A stretch of DNA of 64,000 nt, taken from the NCBI RefSeq assembly GCF_006363915.1, contig NZ_CP040946.1; one strand, 5' to 3'. How positions within the stretch are numbered: the stretch's first letter is position 1; each line of letters opens with the position of its first letter. The stretch is from Methylophilus medardensis (lineage in GTDB: Bacteria > Pseudomonadota > Gammaproteobacteria > Burkholderiales > Methylophilaceae). The notes beneath the pieces were generated by a model that ran no database searches, was not told the origin of the DNA, and saw only the letters and a list, made by a program, of their open reading frames with translations. Below are positions 9,279 to 17,369 of the stretch, one piece after another. Both the position numbers and the translations under genes were made by a program.

Positions 9279-9472
9279 GATGATAGGCTCCTTTACATTC
9301 AAGGGTTATGTGGAGGGATTGCGCACTACATTTCTAGGACTGACATTGCCTGCAGTGCCATGTGCTTGATCCTGAATGTGTTTGTATTTTATGGTTATCA
9401 CTTCTCTAAACGCCTCTTGGCGGCATTGCGTCGCCGACGATCATTGACAGGTGAAGTTTTGTTTTATCATAT

Positions 9473-9498
9473 CATAACAGTTGATAAATTATGTTATG
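9473..9498. promoter_or_regulatory. Dyad CATAACA-N12-TGTTATG, operator candidate
   Basis: A perfect 7-base inverted repeat with a 12-base AT-rich centre lies between the divergent NlpE-domain and PPK2 genes, 25-30 bases after a TTGACA hexamer at 9444-9449 with TATCAT (9465-9470) nearby. The position suits a repressor or activator site, but no regulator is identified. Confidence 0.4.
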
Positions 9499-9585
9499 GT
9501 AGATGCGGTTACGATTTGCACCCATGACATGGTATTGCTTCGGGGGGTCGGTTACACTAACGAGATTGATTGAGGAGCGAATGCA

Positions 9586-10404
9586 GTGAAAACGTTGAAT
9601 ATTGATGACTACCGCGTGAATCCCAAAAAATTTTCACTGGCGCAATTCAAGCCAGAAGATAAATCAGCCAGATCGGGTGATAAGTCCGCGGACAATAGTT
9701 TGCTCGCTTCTATGACTGAGGCGATTAATGCTAGGCAGGATATATTGCATGCTGAGGGCAGGCATAAGGTGTTACTGATTTTACAGGGCATGGATACTAG
9801 TGGCAAAGATGGCACGGTCAAGCAAGTGTTTAGTGCCTGTGATCCCTTAGGCATTCGGCTAGCCAGTTTTAAGGCGCCGAGCGCTGATGAGTTGGCGCAT
9901 GATTACCTATGGCGAGTGCATCAGCAAGTGCCTGCGAGCGGTGAGTTGGTTATTTTCAATCGTAGCCATTATGAGGATGTGTTAATCGTGAAAGTGCATG
10001 ATTGGATCGACGAGGCGGAATGCAAACGGCGCTACCAGCAAATCAACGATTTTGAACGGATGCTGAGTGAAACCGGCACCACGATTATTAAATGCTTTTT
10101 GCACATCTCTAAGGCCGAGCAAAAACAACGCTTACAAGAGCGCTTAGATACGCCCAGCAAGCACTGGAAATTTAATCCGAAAGACCTAGAGGAGCGCGCG
10201 CTGTGGGACCGCTACATGGAGGCCTATACACAGGCACTGCAACAAACCTCCACGAAATATGCACCTTGGTATGTGATTCCCGCAGACTCTAAAACCAATC
10301 GAAATTTATTGATTTCACGTATTTTGCTTGAAACTTTAAATGCGCTCACGCTGGCATATCCAGCCAAACCAGCAGCTTGGGACAAGCTCACCATCAAAGA
10401 TTAA
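9586..10404 (+). CDS. PPK2-family polyphosphate kinase
   Basis: A 272-residue member of the short PPK2 family, which moves phosphate between polyphosphate and nucleoside mono- or diphosphates. Seen: Walker A loop LQGMDTSGKDGTVKQVFSA, then FKAPS, LVIFNRSHYEDVLIVKVH, KCFLHISKAEQKQRLQERL in parts, and WKFNPKDLEERALWDRYMEAY, all in the expected order. The GTG at 9586 lies nine bases after TGAGGAG; an ATG at 9581 is in another frame and stops after two codons. The substrate class (ADP, AMP or GDP) cannot be set by eye. The gene stands alone, before the two-component pair. Confidence 0.93.
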   Translation: MKTLNIDDYRVNPKKFSLAQFKPEDKSARSGDKSADNSLLASMTEAINARQDILHAEGRHKVLLILQGMDTSGKDGTVKQVFSACDPLGIRLASFKAPSADELAHDYLWRVHQQVPASGELVIFNRSHYEDVLIVKVHDWIDEAECKRRYQQINDFERMLSETGTTIIKCFLHISKAEQKQRLQERLDTPSKHWKFNPKDLEERALWDRYMEAYTQALQQTSTKYAPWYVIPADSKTNRNLLISRILLETLNALTLAYPAKPAAWDKLTIKD

Positions 10405-10493
10405 TTAAATATTGGCCAATTTAATGATTTTACGCTGTGAAAGTATGGCGAAACTGCAGTTAAATAGCGTTAGGGTTTTTTCACGGTTAAATC

Positions 10494-11846
10494 ATGAGTT
10501 TACGTTTTCGTCTCAATCTGCTGGTCACCATGTTATCGCTTGCTTTTTTGGTGGCAGCGGCAGTAGTGTTGGTGCGCGATACCAAAGATAGCATCCGTGA
10601 ACGGGTTGAGGCTGCCATGCGTGTCACGGTGCAATTGTTGGACACCGTCATTGTCAGTTCAGCCATGAACCCCAGCCTCGGCCCTACGCATTACGTTTTG
10701 CAAGATTTTTTACGTTCATTAGGCTATGTGCGCAGTAGTCATATCGAGTTATATGATTATGCCAACAACCCCTTATACATTTCCCCGGATTCAACCTTTA
10801 AAACAGAGATCAATCCACCCAGTTGGTTTGTAAAATTGGTGGGGCCTAAAGAAGAAACGGTCACGCGGCGCGTGCGTTACGGCGTGCTGACCATCCGCTC
10901 CAGTGCGGAGGGCTCTATTCGAGAGGCATGGTCGGGTTTTTTACAGTTAATGATGATGGGCGTTGGTTTTTTTCTGCTACTCAATCTGCTGATCTATGGG
11001 CTACTTAGCCATGCCTTGCGTCCCGTCCGGCATATTTTGCATGCGATCAACCGCATTGAGCAGGGGGATTTAACGACCCGATTAGCGCGCTTTTCAGTGC
11101 CTGAGTTTGACAAAATAGGCTTGAGTTTGAACCAGATGGCTTTGTCACTAGATGCTGAGCGTCAGTTAGAGCAAAACCGGCAGTTGACGCAGCTCATACA
11201 GCAACACATTGAGGATGAGCGCCGCAGTCTAGCGCGCGAATTACATGACGAGCTGGGGCAGTATGTGACCGCAATCAAAACGTTCGCCGTGGCTATTGTT
11301 AACAAAACTAAGCAAAATACGCCAGATATTGCTGCTAACGCGCAAACCATCGTCGCGGCAGCTAACCACATTTACGATGGCATGCATAACATTATTCGTC
11401 AGTTGCGTCCGGCTGCCATGGATAACATGGGCTTGGTGGAGACCTTGCGTGACATGGTATCTGGCTATCAAGCGCAACACCCGGATTTAACGATTCAATT
11501 GCATGTGTCGGGTGCCTGTGCGCCCATGGGTGAGAACGTAAATATCAATGTGTATCGTATGGTACAAGAAGCCGTCAACAACGCGATCAAGCATGCCCAT
11601 GCGCAATCCATCAATGTCCATTTGCTCAACGACGCCGAAGGCTTGCGTTTGATGATTTGCGATGATGGCGTCGGCATGCAATTGGACTTAGTAGACCAAA
11701 CGCGACATTTTGGCCTGCTGGGGATGCGTGAGCGCGTCCAAGCGTTGCATGGACAGTTTAAAGTGGTCTCGCAGCCGGAGATCAGCCGTGGAACCACTTT
11801 AGAGATCCGATTGCCTTTACAATCAGCACCAAACAACAGGGAGTAA
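10494..11846 (+). CDS. Membrane sensor histidine kinase, NarX/UhpB type
   Basis: A 450-residue kinase with one transmembrane segment at about 8-28, a periplasmic domain to about 147, a second segment at about 150-172, a HAMP linker with RPVRHILHAINRIEQGDL, a HisKA_3 dimerisation helix with phosphorylated H251 in ARELHDELGQ, and a HATPase domain with QEAVNNAIKHA and DDGVGM. The architecture resembles the MxaY/MoxY kinases that control methanol oxidation in Paracoccus, but that likeness is only of layout. Its partner regulator starts on the next base after the stop, so the two form a cognate pair. The signal sensed is unknown. Confidence 0.93.
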   Translation: MSLRFRLNLLVTMLSLAFLVAAAVVLVRDTKDSIRERVEAAMRVTVQLLDTVIVSSAMNPSLGPTHYVLQDFLRSLGYVRSSHIELYDYANNPLYISPDSTFKTEINPPSWFVKLVGPKEETVTRRVRYGVLTIRSSAEGSIREAWSGFLQLMMMGVGFFLLLNLLIYGLLSHALRPVRHILHAINRIEQGDLTTRLARFSVPEFDKIGLSLNQMALSLDAERQLEQNRQLTQLIQQHIEDERRSLARELHDELGQYVTAIKTFAVAIVNKTKQNTPDIAANAQTIVAAANHIYDGMHNIIRQLRPAAMDNMGLVETLRDMVSGYQAQHPDLTIQLHVSGACAPMGENVNINVYRMVQEAVNNAIKHAHAQSINVHLLNDAEGLRLMICDDGVGMQLDLVDQTRHFGLLGMRERVQALHGQFKVVSQPEISRGTTLEIRLPLQSAPNNRE

Positions 11847-12485
11847 ATGAACGTGATAAGTGTAATGCTGGTAGATGACCATGCAGTGGTCAGGATGGGC
11901 TTTAAAATGCTGCTCGAGTCAGACCAGGATATCAAAGTCATTGCCGAGGCAGAGAGTGGTGAGGCGGCCATCAAAGCTTACGTTGAACACCATCCGCAAG
12001 TGGTGGTGATGGATATCACCATGCCCGGCATTGGCGGCATGGAGGCGATTGAGCGCATTTTGGCAAAAGACAATCATGCGAGAATTTTAGTGCTATCCGC
12101 GCATGAAGATTCCGTGCACCCCAAGCGCGTGCTCAATGCCGGTGCGATGGGTTATGTGACAAAGCGTAGTGCGGCAGAAGAGTTGATCAAAGCAATCCGC
12201 AGTGTGGCACAAGGTAAAAAATACATCGAGGCTAGTGTGGCGCAACAAATGGCCATACAACAACTGTCTGGCGAGCAAAATCCGGTGGATGTATTGAGTG
12301 AACGAGAGTTTGAGGTGTTTATGTCGCTTGCGCGGGGCAAGTCAACCAATGACATCGCTGAAACGCTATTTTTGAGTCCTCGCACGGTCGGCACGCATCT
12401 GTATAACATCAAGCAAAAGCTCAATGCGCAAAACTCGGCTGAAATTGCTTTAATCGCGATGCGCTGTGGTTTGTTAGAGCCATAG
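11847..12485 (+). CDS. NarL/FixJ-type response regulator
   Basis: A 212-residue regulator with an N-terminal receiver (D10, D11, phosphoacceptor D56 in VVVMDITMPGIGG, and a conserved Lys in GYVTKRSAAEELI) and a C-terminal LuxR-type helix-turn-helix (LSEREFEVFMSLARGKS, then LFLSPRTVGTHLYNIKQKL). The ATG directly follows the TAA of the kinase gene, with CAGGGAG as ribosome-binding site, so translation is coupled. It ends in a strong terminator. Targets are not visible in the window. Confidence 0.94.
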   Translation: MNVISVMLVDDHAVVRMGFKMLLESDQDIKVIAEAESGEAAIKAYVEHHPQVVVMDITMPGIGGMEAIERILAKDNHARILVLSAHEDSVHPKRVLNAGAMGYVTKRSAAEELIKAIRSVAQGKKYIEASVAQQMAIQQLSGEQNPVDVLSEREFEVFMSLARGKSTNDIAETLFLSPRTVGTHLYNIKQKLNAQNSAEIALIAMRCGLLEP

Positions 12486-12501
12486 TCCCTGCGATTGATT
12501 T

Positions 12502-12536
12502 AAAAAAACCATGCCTTGAACCGCATGGTTTTTTTA
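12502..12536. terminator. Bidirectional terminator
   Basis: Stem AACCATGC/GCATGGTT flanked by A and T runs. It ends the two-component operon and the convergent Rieske-EamA operon. Confidence 0.87.
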
Positions 12537-12586
12537 TTGGGTCGGCTTAGGCCCTCAACGCCGCGCGCCAACTGATTTCTACGCAG

Positions 12587-13486
12587 CTACTGTTTGCTAC
12601 GCGCACTGAGTATGCCAAAAGTGATGATCATCATCATGCCGGCGATTTCGATGCCGCTCAACGCTTCTTGCCAGATAACCACTCCAATCAGTGTCGCGAA
12701 TACTACCGTGCTGTATGCCAGACTGGCCACAGTGAGCGTGCGGCCGGTCCGATAGGCTCGCGTTAACGCCAGTTGGCTGAGGGTCGCGGAGATGCCTAAT
12801 CCGCACAACAAGGGAAGGTCTTGCCAACGCAGTGGTGTGACGTGATCAACCAGCATCCAGGCACCGCTGGCGATGCTGCACACCAGCGTGAAGTAAAAAA
12901 CTGTTCGCCAGTCTGGCTCGCCCTCCACCCCTAATTGCTTGACGTGCACATAAGCTAATGCAGCACCTATGCCAGACAGTAAACCCAGTGCCCCCGCGAG
13001 CAGTTGATTGCTTTGGATGGCCGGTTGCAACACTAGGCAAACGCCGATAAAGCCACCCAAGATACATAAGTTTAAATGCCTGCGCTGCCGATGACTCAAG
13101 GCAGGCTCAGCGTTCAGCAGCCAGGGAGACAGTAGGGCTAAAAACATGGGTGAGGTGTAGTTCAGCGTGATCGCGGTCGCCAGTGGTAAGTGTGCTAAGG
13201 CATAGAAAAATAGAAGTAGGGCGCTAAAGCCCACGCCGGCGCGACGCATTTGCATCGCGAAAAGCGGCGTTTTTAAAGGTTTGCCTTGCCAGCAGACAAT
13301 GACGGTGATCATGAGCAATCCGAACGCAGAGCGATAAAACACTAACTCGCTGGGACTAAAGCGTGCGGCGCCCGCTTTAACGAACGCCCCCATGATGGCA
13401 AAGCCGAGCCCCGCAAGCAGCATCCAATAGCTGCCCAGTGGCCAATGTTTAGGATTTAACAGATTGCTTTTTGGGGGCAAGTGCAA
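12587..13486 (-). CDS. EamA/DMT-family transporter
   Basis: A 299-residue integral inner-membrane protein with about ten hydrophobic segments arranged as two EamA repeats, for example YWMLLAGLGFAIMGAF at the start and IEIAGMMMIITFGILSAR at the end. Members export amino acids, drugs or other metabolites; the substrate here is unknown. No good ATG lies at the right place. The TTG at 13486, eight bases after the stop codon of the upstream Rieske gene, is the likely start, so translation is probably coupled. Sharing an operon with a Rieske oxygenase suggests, but does not prove, that it moves that enzyme's substrate or product. Confidence 0.85.
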   Translation of the reverse strand: MHLPPKSNLLNPKHWPLGSYWMLLAGLGFAIMGAFVKAGAARFSPSELVFYRSAFGLLMITVIVCWQGKPLKTPLFAMQMRRAGVGFSALLLFFYALAHLPLATAITLNYTSPMFLALLSPWLLNAEPALSHRQRRHLNLCILGGFIGVCLVLQPAIQSNQLLAGALGLLSGIGAALAYVHVKQLGVEGEPDWRTVFYFTLVCSIASGAWMLVDHVTPLRWQDLPLLCGLGISATLSQLALTRAYRTGRTLTVASLAYSTVVFATLIGVVIWQEALSGIEIAGMMMIITFGILSARSKQ

Positions 13487-13494
13487 ACCGGGGC

Positions 13495-14646
13495 CTAGCG
13501 ACGCAAATGCTCAGGTAAGTGGGGCTCCATTTGGCTGCGATACCAACGATGAAAGTGCTCTAGTCCGGCTTCCATGGGATGCTGATAGGGGCCGCGCTCG
13601 TCCTTGCCCAATGAAAAGAGGCCCTTACGACCATCATGCATGCGCTGACAAATTTCTTTGTCCTCGACGGCGGTTTCAAAATAAGCGGCTTGTTGCGCGC
13701 GAACGTATTCGCGTTCAAACAAAGCAATGTCCTCAGGGTAATAAAATTCAACCACATTTTGGCAAGATTCGACGCCAGTCGGAATAATGTGTGAGACGAC
13801 CAATACGTTGGGATACCATTCGATCATCAAAAATGGATACAACACGAACCAAATGGCGCCGTATTTGGGCGTTTGATTTTGCTGATAATCTGTGACCGCC
13901 TGCTGCCATTGTTTGTAGACAGGGGACAGGTTGTATTCTGGCAACGGTTTGTAGCCAACGGTTTGCACGCTGTAGTGCTCGCCAAACTCCCAGTGTAGTT
14001 CGCTGCAATTCACAAACTGGTTCAGTCCAGGATGAAACGGCCCCACGTGATAATCTTCTAGGTAGACTTCAATGAAAGTTTTCCAGTTGAAATCGTAATG
14101 GTCGACGATGGCGGAGTCGAAGTGATAACCGGTAAAGTCGAAATCTTGCTTGCAGCCGAGTTGTTTGAGCAGTTGCGCAATAGGTGGGCTTTTGTCTTGG
14201 TTGTTGCTTTGCGCTGACTTAAACAGTAAACCCTGCCAGGCGCTTAAAGATTGCTGTTGTAGATGCAAGCAGGGGTTTTGATCAAAATGCGGCGCACCCA
14301 GTAACTGGCCATTGAGGTCATAAGTCCAACGATGCAATGGGCAGACTATGTGTTGTGTATTGCCTTGACCGTTGAGCATGACCGCTTGACGGTGGCGGCA
14401 GATGTTACTAATGAGTTGTGGTTGCCCTTGCTGATTTACCAGCGCCATAGCGTTGTGCATCCAATCCAAGCATTGATAATCCCCCGGATTGGGAATCATG
14501 CGCGCATGCCCCACGTATTGGGGTTGCAACGCAAACAAGTGAGCCTGCTCCAGAGCATAGATGGCTGGGTCAACATACCAGTCAACAGGTAATTGTGCGA
14601 AGCGAGTCTGGTTTTGTTCTTTATTTAAAGAGGTGACAGAACCCAT
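13495..14646 (-). CDS. Rieske non-haem iron oxygenase, alpha subunit
   Basis: A 383-residue oxygenase terminal component. The Rieske 2Fe-2S site is clear: C83-R-H85 and C102-P-L-H105. The mononuclear iron site follows in EVYLEDYHVGPFH with H200 and H205. The residue three before the first histidine, which carries electrons between the two centres, is Glu (E197) rather than the Asp of ring-hydroxylating dioxygenases. Glu at this place occurs in the carnitine and choline monooxygenase type, so a quaternary amine or similar substrate is possible. No reductase gene is adjacent. An FNR-type box sits about 107-120 bases upstream of the ATG. Confidence 0.9.
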   Translation of the reverse strand: MGSVTSLNKEQNQTRFAQLPVDWYVDPAIYALEQAHLFALQPQYVGHARMIPNPGDYQCLDWMHNAMALVNQQGQPQLISNICRHRQAVMLNGQGNTQHIVCPLHRWTYDLNGQLLGAPHFDQNPCLHLQQQSLSAWQGLLFKSAQSNNQDKSPPIAQLLKQLGCKQDFDFTGYHFDSAIVDHYDFNWKTFIEVYLEDYHVGPFHPGLNQFVNCSELHWEFGEHYSVQTVGYKPLPEYNLSPVYKQWQQAVTDYQQNQTPKYGAIWFVLYPFLMIEWYPNVLVVSHIIPTGVESCQNVVEFYYPEDIALFEREYVRAQQAAYFETAVEDKEICQRMHDGRKGLFSLGKDERGPYQHPMEAGLEHFHRWYRSQMEPHLPEHLRR

Positions 14647-14752
14647 AGGGCCAACGGATTAATCGCATGCAAAAAAGGTGAATTGTGCCCGAAAAGGGGG
14701 GTGTTGAAAAGCCAAAAACCGCAATATTGGCTAGTTTAGCCTTGGCAATTAA

Positions 14753-14766
14753 TTGATTTTAATCAA
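14753..14766. promoter_or_regulatory. FNR/CRP-family box TTGAT-N4-ATCAA
   Basis: The 14 bases TTGATTTTAATCAA match the FNR/Anr consensus at all ten defined positions. The centre is 113 bases upstream of the Rieske oxygenase start and about 106 bases upstream of the inferred tal transcription start, so the Rieske-EamA operon is the more natural target. Confidence 0.6.
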
Positions 14767-14829
14767 CAAAACAGTGGGTGTGTTCGCAAGTAAGTCCGTA
14801 ACGCGTCTGCAGTAATGTGCAAAGGACGC

Positions 14830-14859
14830 TTAACCAACAATGATAAATTCAGTTATAAT
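14830..14859 (+). promoter_or_regulatory. Sigma-70 promoter of tal
   Basis: A perfect TATAAT at 14854-14859 is preceded at 18 bases by TTAACC (14830-14835). The start of transcription would be near 14866, giving a leader of about 55 bases. Confidence 0.6.
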
Positions 14860-14920
14860 GTTCGCGGTTTCTATGTATAACTATACGTAAACGATTATTG
14901 CAATTTATAGGAGCAATCGC

Positions 14921-15874
14921 ATGGCAAATTTATTAGATCAGTTGAAAGCAATCACAACGATCGTGGCTGACACTGGTGACGTTGAAGCAATTAAAAGTGT
15001 TAAACCTGTGGACGCAACCACAAACCCATCACTGGTCCTCAAGGCGAGCCAAATCCCAGAATACGCACCCTTGATTGAAACTGCCATTGCTTATGCAAAA
15101 GCACAAGGTGGCTCTAAAGAACAACAAATTGAAAACGCTGCCGACAAACTGGCAGTGTTGATTGGTGCTGAGATCACTAAAGTGGTTCCAGGCCGCATTT
15201 CGACAGAAGTTGATGCACGTTTATCTTTCAACATTGATGCAATGGTTGCTAAAGGCCGTAAATTGATTAGCCTGTACCAAGAATCAGGTATCAGCAAAGA
15301 CCGCGTATTGATCAAACTGGCTTCAACTTGGGAAGGCATTAAAGCCGGCGAGATTCTTGAAAAAGAAGGCATCCAGTGCAACCTGACACTGCTGTTCGGT
15401 TTTGGTCAAGCACGTGCTTGTGCTGAAGCTGGCGTGTTCCTGATTTCACCGTTCGTTGGCCGTATCCTCGACTGGTACAAAGCTAAAAACCCAAGCACTG
15501 AATACACACAAGAAACCGACCCAGGTGTCGTTTCTGTGCGCGCAATCTACCAATACTACAAAGAACACGGCTACAAAACTGTGGTCATGGGTGCTTCATT
15601 CCGTAACACAGGCGAGCTGATTGCTCTGGCTGGTTGTGATCGTTTGACCGTTTCACCAAACCTGTTGCAAGATTTAGCTGCAACCGAAGGTACCTTGGTA
15701 CAAGTGTTGAAAGATGGCGGCAAAACCAAAGAGGTGCCTGCAAAACTGACAGAAGAAGAGTTCCGTTTTGAATTAAACCAAGACCCAATGGCAACTGAAA
15801 AGTTGGCAGAAGGTATCCGTGGTTTCGTGGCCGACCAGAATAAACTGGAAGCTGCATTAGCCGCAAAACTGTAA
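14921..15874 (+). CDS. tal: Transaldolase
   Basis: Transfers a dihydroxyacetone unit between sugar phosphates. In a methylotroph it works in the rearrangement half of the ribulose monophosphate cycle, regenerating ribulose 5-phosphate. At 317 residues it has the length of Escherichia coli TalB and matches it along the whole chain: VADTGD, DATTNPSL, PGRISTEVDARL, RVLIKLASTWEGI with Schiff-base lysine K132, CNLTLLFGF, and FVGRILDWYKA. A promoter and a good ribosome-binding site (TAGGAGCAA) precede it, and it is followed by a terminator and the hps gene. Location beside hps and phi supports the assimilatory role. Confidence 0.97.
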   Translation: MANLLDQLKAITTIVADTGDVEAIKSVKPVDATTNPSLVLKASQIPEYAPLIETAIAYAKAQGGSKEQQIENAADKLAVLIGAEITKVVPGRISTEVDARLSFNIDAMVAKGRKLISLYQESGISKDRVLIKLASTWEGIKAGEILEKEGIQCNLTLLFGFGQARACAEAGVFLISPFVGRILDWYKAKNPSTEYTQETDPGVVSVRAIYQYYKEHGYKTVVMGASFRNTGELIALAGCDRLTVSPNLLQDLAATEGTLVQVLKDGGKTKEVPAKLTEEEFRFELNQDPMATEKLAEGIRGFVADQNKLEAALAAKL

Positions 15875-15892
15875 TATCGCTGTGCAATAATG

Positions 15893-15922
15893 CAAACGGG
15901 CAGGGACCTGCCCGTTTGGCTT
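15893..15922 (+). terminator. Terminator after tal
   Basis: Stem AAACGGGCAG/CTGCCCGTTT with loop GGAC, followed by a moderate T stretch (GGCTTTT). Confidence 0.75.
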
Positions 15923-15951
15923 TTAAGTCAGGCATAAATCGGCCTGCAACA

Positions 15952-15980
15952 TTGACTTATTTTGGCTGCCAGCTTACTAT
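15952..15980 (+). promoter_or_regulatory. Sigma-70 promoter of hps
   Basis: TTGACT (15952-15957) and TACTAT (15975-15980) with a 17-base spacer. The transcript would start near 15987, about 60 bases before the hps ATG. Confidence 0.6.
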
Positions 15981-16046
15981 GAGCGACCAGCTTGAATTGG
16001 TAGTACGCTAGTAATAGCATTTAAATTTTAATTTTTGGAGAAAAAC

Positions 16047-16679
16047 ATGGCATTAACTCAAATGGCATTAGACTCATTGGATTTCGACGCAACGATCGCT
16101 TTGGCAGAAAAAGTTGCTCCACACGTTGACATCTTGGAAATCGGTACACCATGCATCAAGCACAACGGTATCAAATTGCTGGAAACTTTGCGCGCTAAGT
16201 TCCCAAACAACAAGATCCTGGTTGACCTGAAAACGATGGATGCAGGCGAGTACGAATCTGAGCCATTCTACAAAGCCGGTGCAGATATCTGCGTGGTTTT
16301 GGGCGTATCCGACATCGGTACAATCAAAGGCGTAATCAAAGCTGCTAACAAATACGGCAAAAAAGCACAAGTTGACTTGATCAGCGTTGAAGACAAAGTT
16401 GCTAAAACTAAAGAAGTTGCTGCTGCTGGTGCTCACATCATCGGTATCCACACTGGTTTGGACCAACAAGCTGCTGGTCAAACACCATTTGCTGACCTGG
16501 CTGCTGTAGCTGGTTTGAACTTGGGCGTTGAGATCTCTGTTGCTGGTGGTGTTAAAGCCGCTACTGCAGGTCAAGTACGTGACGCTGGCGCGACAATCAT
16601 CGTTGCTGGTGCTGCTATCTACGGCGCTGCTGACCCAGCTGCTGCTGCTGCAGAAATCACTGCTATCGCTCACGCTTAA
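16047..16679 (+). CDS. hps: 3-hexulose-6-phosphate synthase
   Basis: Condenses formaldehyde with ribulose 5-phosphate to give D-arabino-3-hexulose 6-phosphate, the fixing step of the ribulose monophosphate cycle. The 210-residue protein is close to the Methylomonas enzyme throughout: MALTQMALDSLDFDATIALA, DILEIGTPCIKHNGI, ILVDLKTMDAGEYE, KAQVDLISVEDK, IGIHTGLDQQAAGQTPF and SVAGGVKAATAGQV. It belongs to the OMP decarboxylase superfamily of TIM barrels. The ATG at 16047 follows GGAG by six bases. Codon use is strongly biased, as expected for a very highly expressed gene. Two hairpins follow the stop codon. Confidence 0.98.
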   Translation: MALTQMALDSLDFDATIALAEKVAPHVDILEIGTPCIKHNGIKLLETLRAKFPNNKILVDLKTMDAGEYESEPFYKAGADICVVLGVSDIGTIKGVIKAANKYGKKAQVDLISVEDKVAKTKEVAAAGAHIIGIHTGLDQQAAGQTPFADLAAVAGLNLGVEISVAGGVKAATAGQVRDAGATIIVAGAAIYGAADPAAAAAEITAIAHA

Positions 16680-16690
16680 TTCGATTAAGC

Positions 16691-16710
16691 ATCAATAAGT
16701 AATTATTGAT
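16691..16710 (+). other. Stem-loop in the hps 3' region
   Basis: A perfect 8-base stem ATCAATAA/TTATTGAT closes a GTAA loop, which in RNA is a stable GNRA tetraloop. It lies just before the terminator and may protect the hps mRNA 3' end. Confidence 0.55.
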
Positions 16711-16718
16711 CAGCGAAA

Positions 16719-16753
16719 CAAAAAACCCGACCCAGCAATGTGTCGGGTTTTTT
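16719..16753 (+). terminator. Terminator or attenuator between hps and phi
   Basis: Stem AAAAACCCGAC/GTCGGGTTTTT with T tail. It ends only 32 bases before the phi start codon, and no convincing separate promoter fits in the gap, so phi probably depends on read-through. Confidence 0.82.
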
Positions 16754-16784
16754 ATTCAAATTTTTTGATTACAGGAATACAAAC

Positions 16785-17321
16785 ATGGATCATCAACAGT
16801 TTATTTTAGACAATTTAAAACGTATTTTAGACGTGACTGATAAGTCAAAAGCGGCTGAATTACTGAAATTGGTCGAGGAAGCAGGTTCCACATTTATCGG
16901 TGGTGCAGGTCGTTCACTGCTAGTTTCTCGCTTTTTTGCGATGCGTCTGGTGCATTCAGGTTACAGCGTTTACATGATTGGCGAAGTGGTCACCCCAGCC
17001 ATCAAAAAAGGCGATTTATTGATACTGGTATCTGGCTCTGGTGGTACAGCAACATTGTTGCCATTTGTGAAAAAAGCCAAAGAAGTTGGCGCTAAGCTGG
17101 TCGTGATCTCCATGAAGAAAACCTCAGCCATGGCAGATGTGGCAGATTTAGTGGTTCAAGTTGGTCAAGATGACAGCTTCCCATTGGTGAAAGGCATGCC
17201 AATGGGCGGTCAATTCGAATTATCTACCTTAGTATTCTTAGAAGGCGCGATTTCAGAATTGATTCACGCTAAAGGTCTGACTGAAGAAGGTATGCGCGCA
17301 TTGCATGCCAACTTAGAATAA
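16785..17321 (+). CDS. hxlB: 6-phospho-3-hexuloisomerase
   Basis: Isomerises hexulose 6-phosphate to fructose 6-phosphate, the second step of the ribulose monophosphate cycle. The 178-residue protein is a SIS-domain sugar isomerase: FIGGAGRSLLVSRFFAMRL, VYMIGEVVTPAIKKGDLLI, VSGSGGT, VISMKKTSAMADVADLVV and PMGGQFELSTLVFLE are all typical. The ATG at 16785 follows AGGA by eight bases; in-frame codons further upstream lie inside the hps terminator. The hps-phi order is the common one in methylotrophs. Also called phi or rmpB. Confidence 0.97.
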   Translation: MDHQQFILDNLKRILDVTDKSKAAELLKLVEEAGSTFIGGAGRSLLVSRFFAMRLVHSGYSVYMIGEVVTPAIKKGDLLILVSGSGGTATLLPFVKKAKEVGAKLVVISMKKTSAMADVADLVVQVGQDDSFPLVKGMPMGGQFELSTLVFLEGAISELIHAKGLTEEGMRALHANLE

Positions 17322-17343
17322 GTTTTTCAGTTGTGCTGTAAAC

Positions 17344-17369
17344 AAACCGGCCGCTTGGCCGGTTTTTTT
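17344..17369. terminator. Shared terminator of phi and the HisA-like gene
   Basis: Stem ACCGGCC/GGCCGGT with loop GCTT and a T run that overlaps the stop codon of the converging gene on the other strand. Confidence 0.82.

Noticed and set aside
16074..16673. Long antisense frame across hps
   Set aside because: It arises from the strong codon bias of hps; the product is Ser/Val/Phe-rich without any recognisable pattern.
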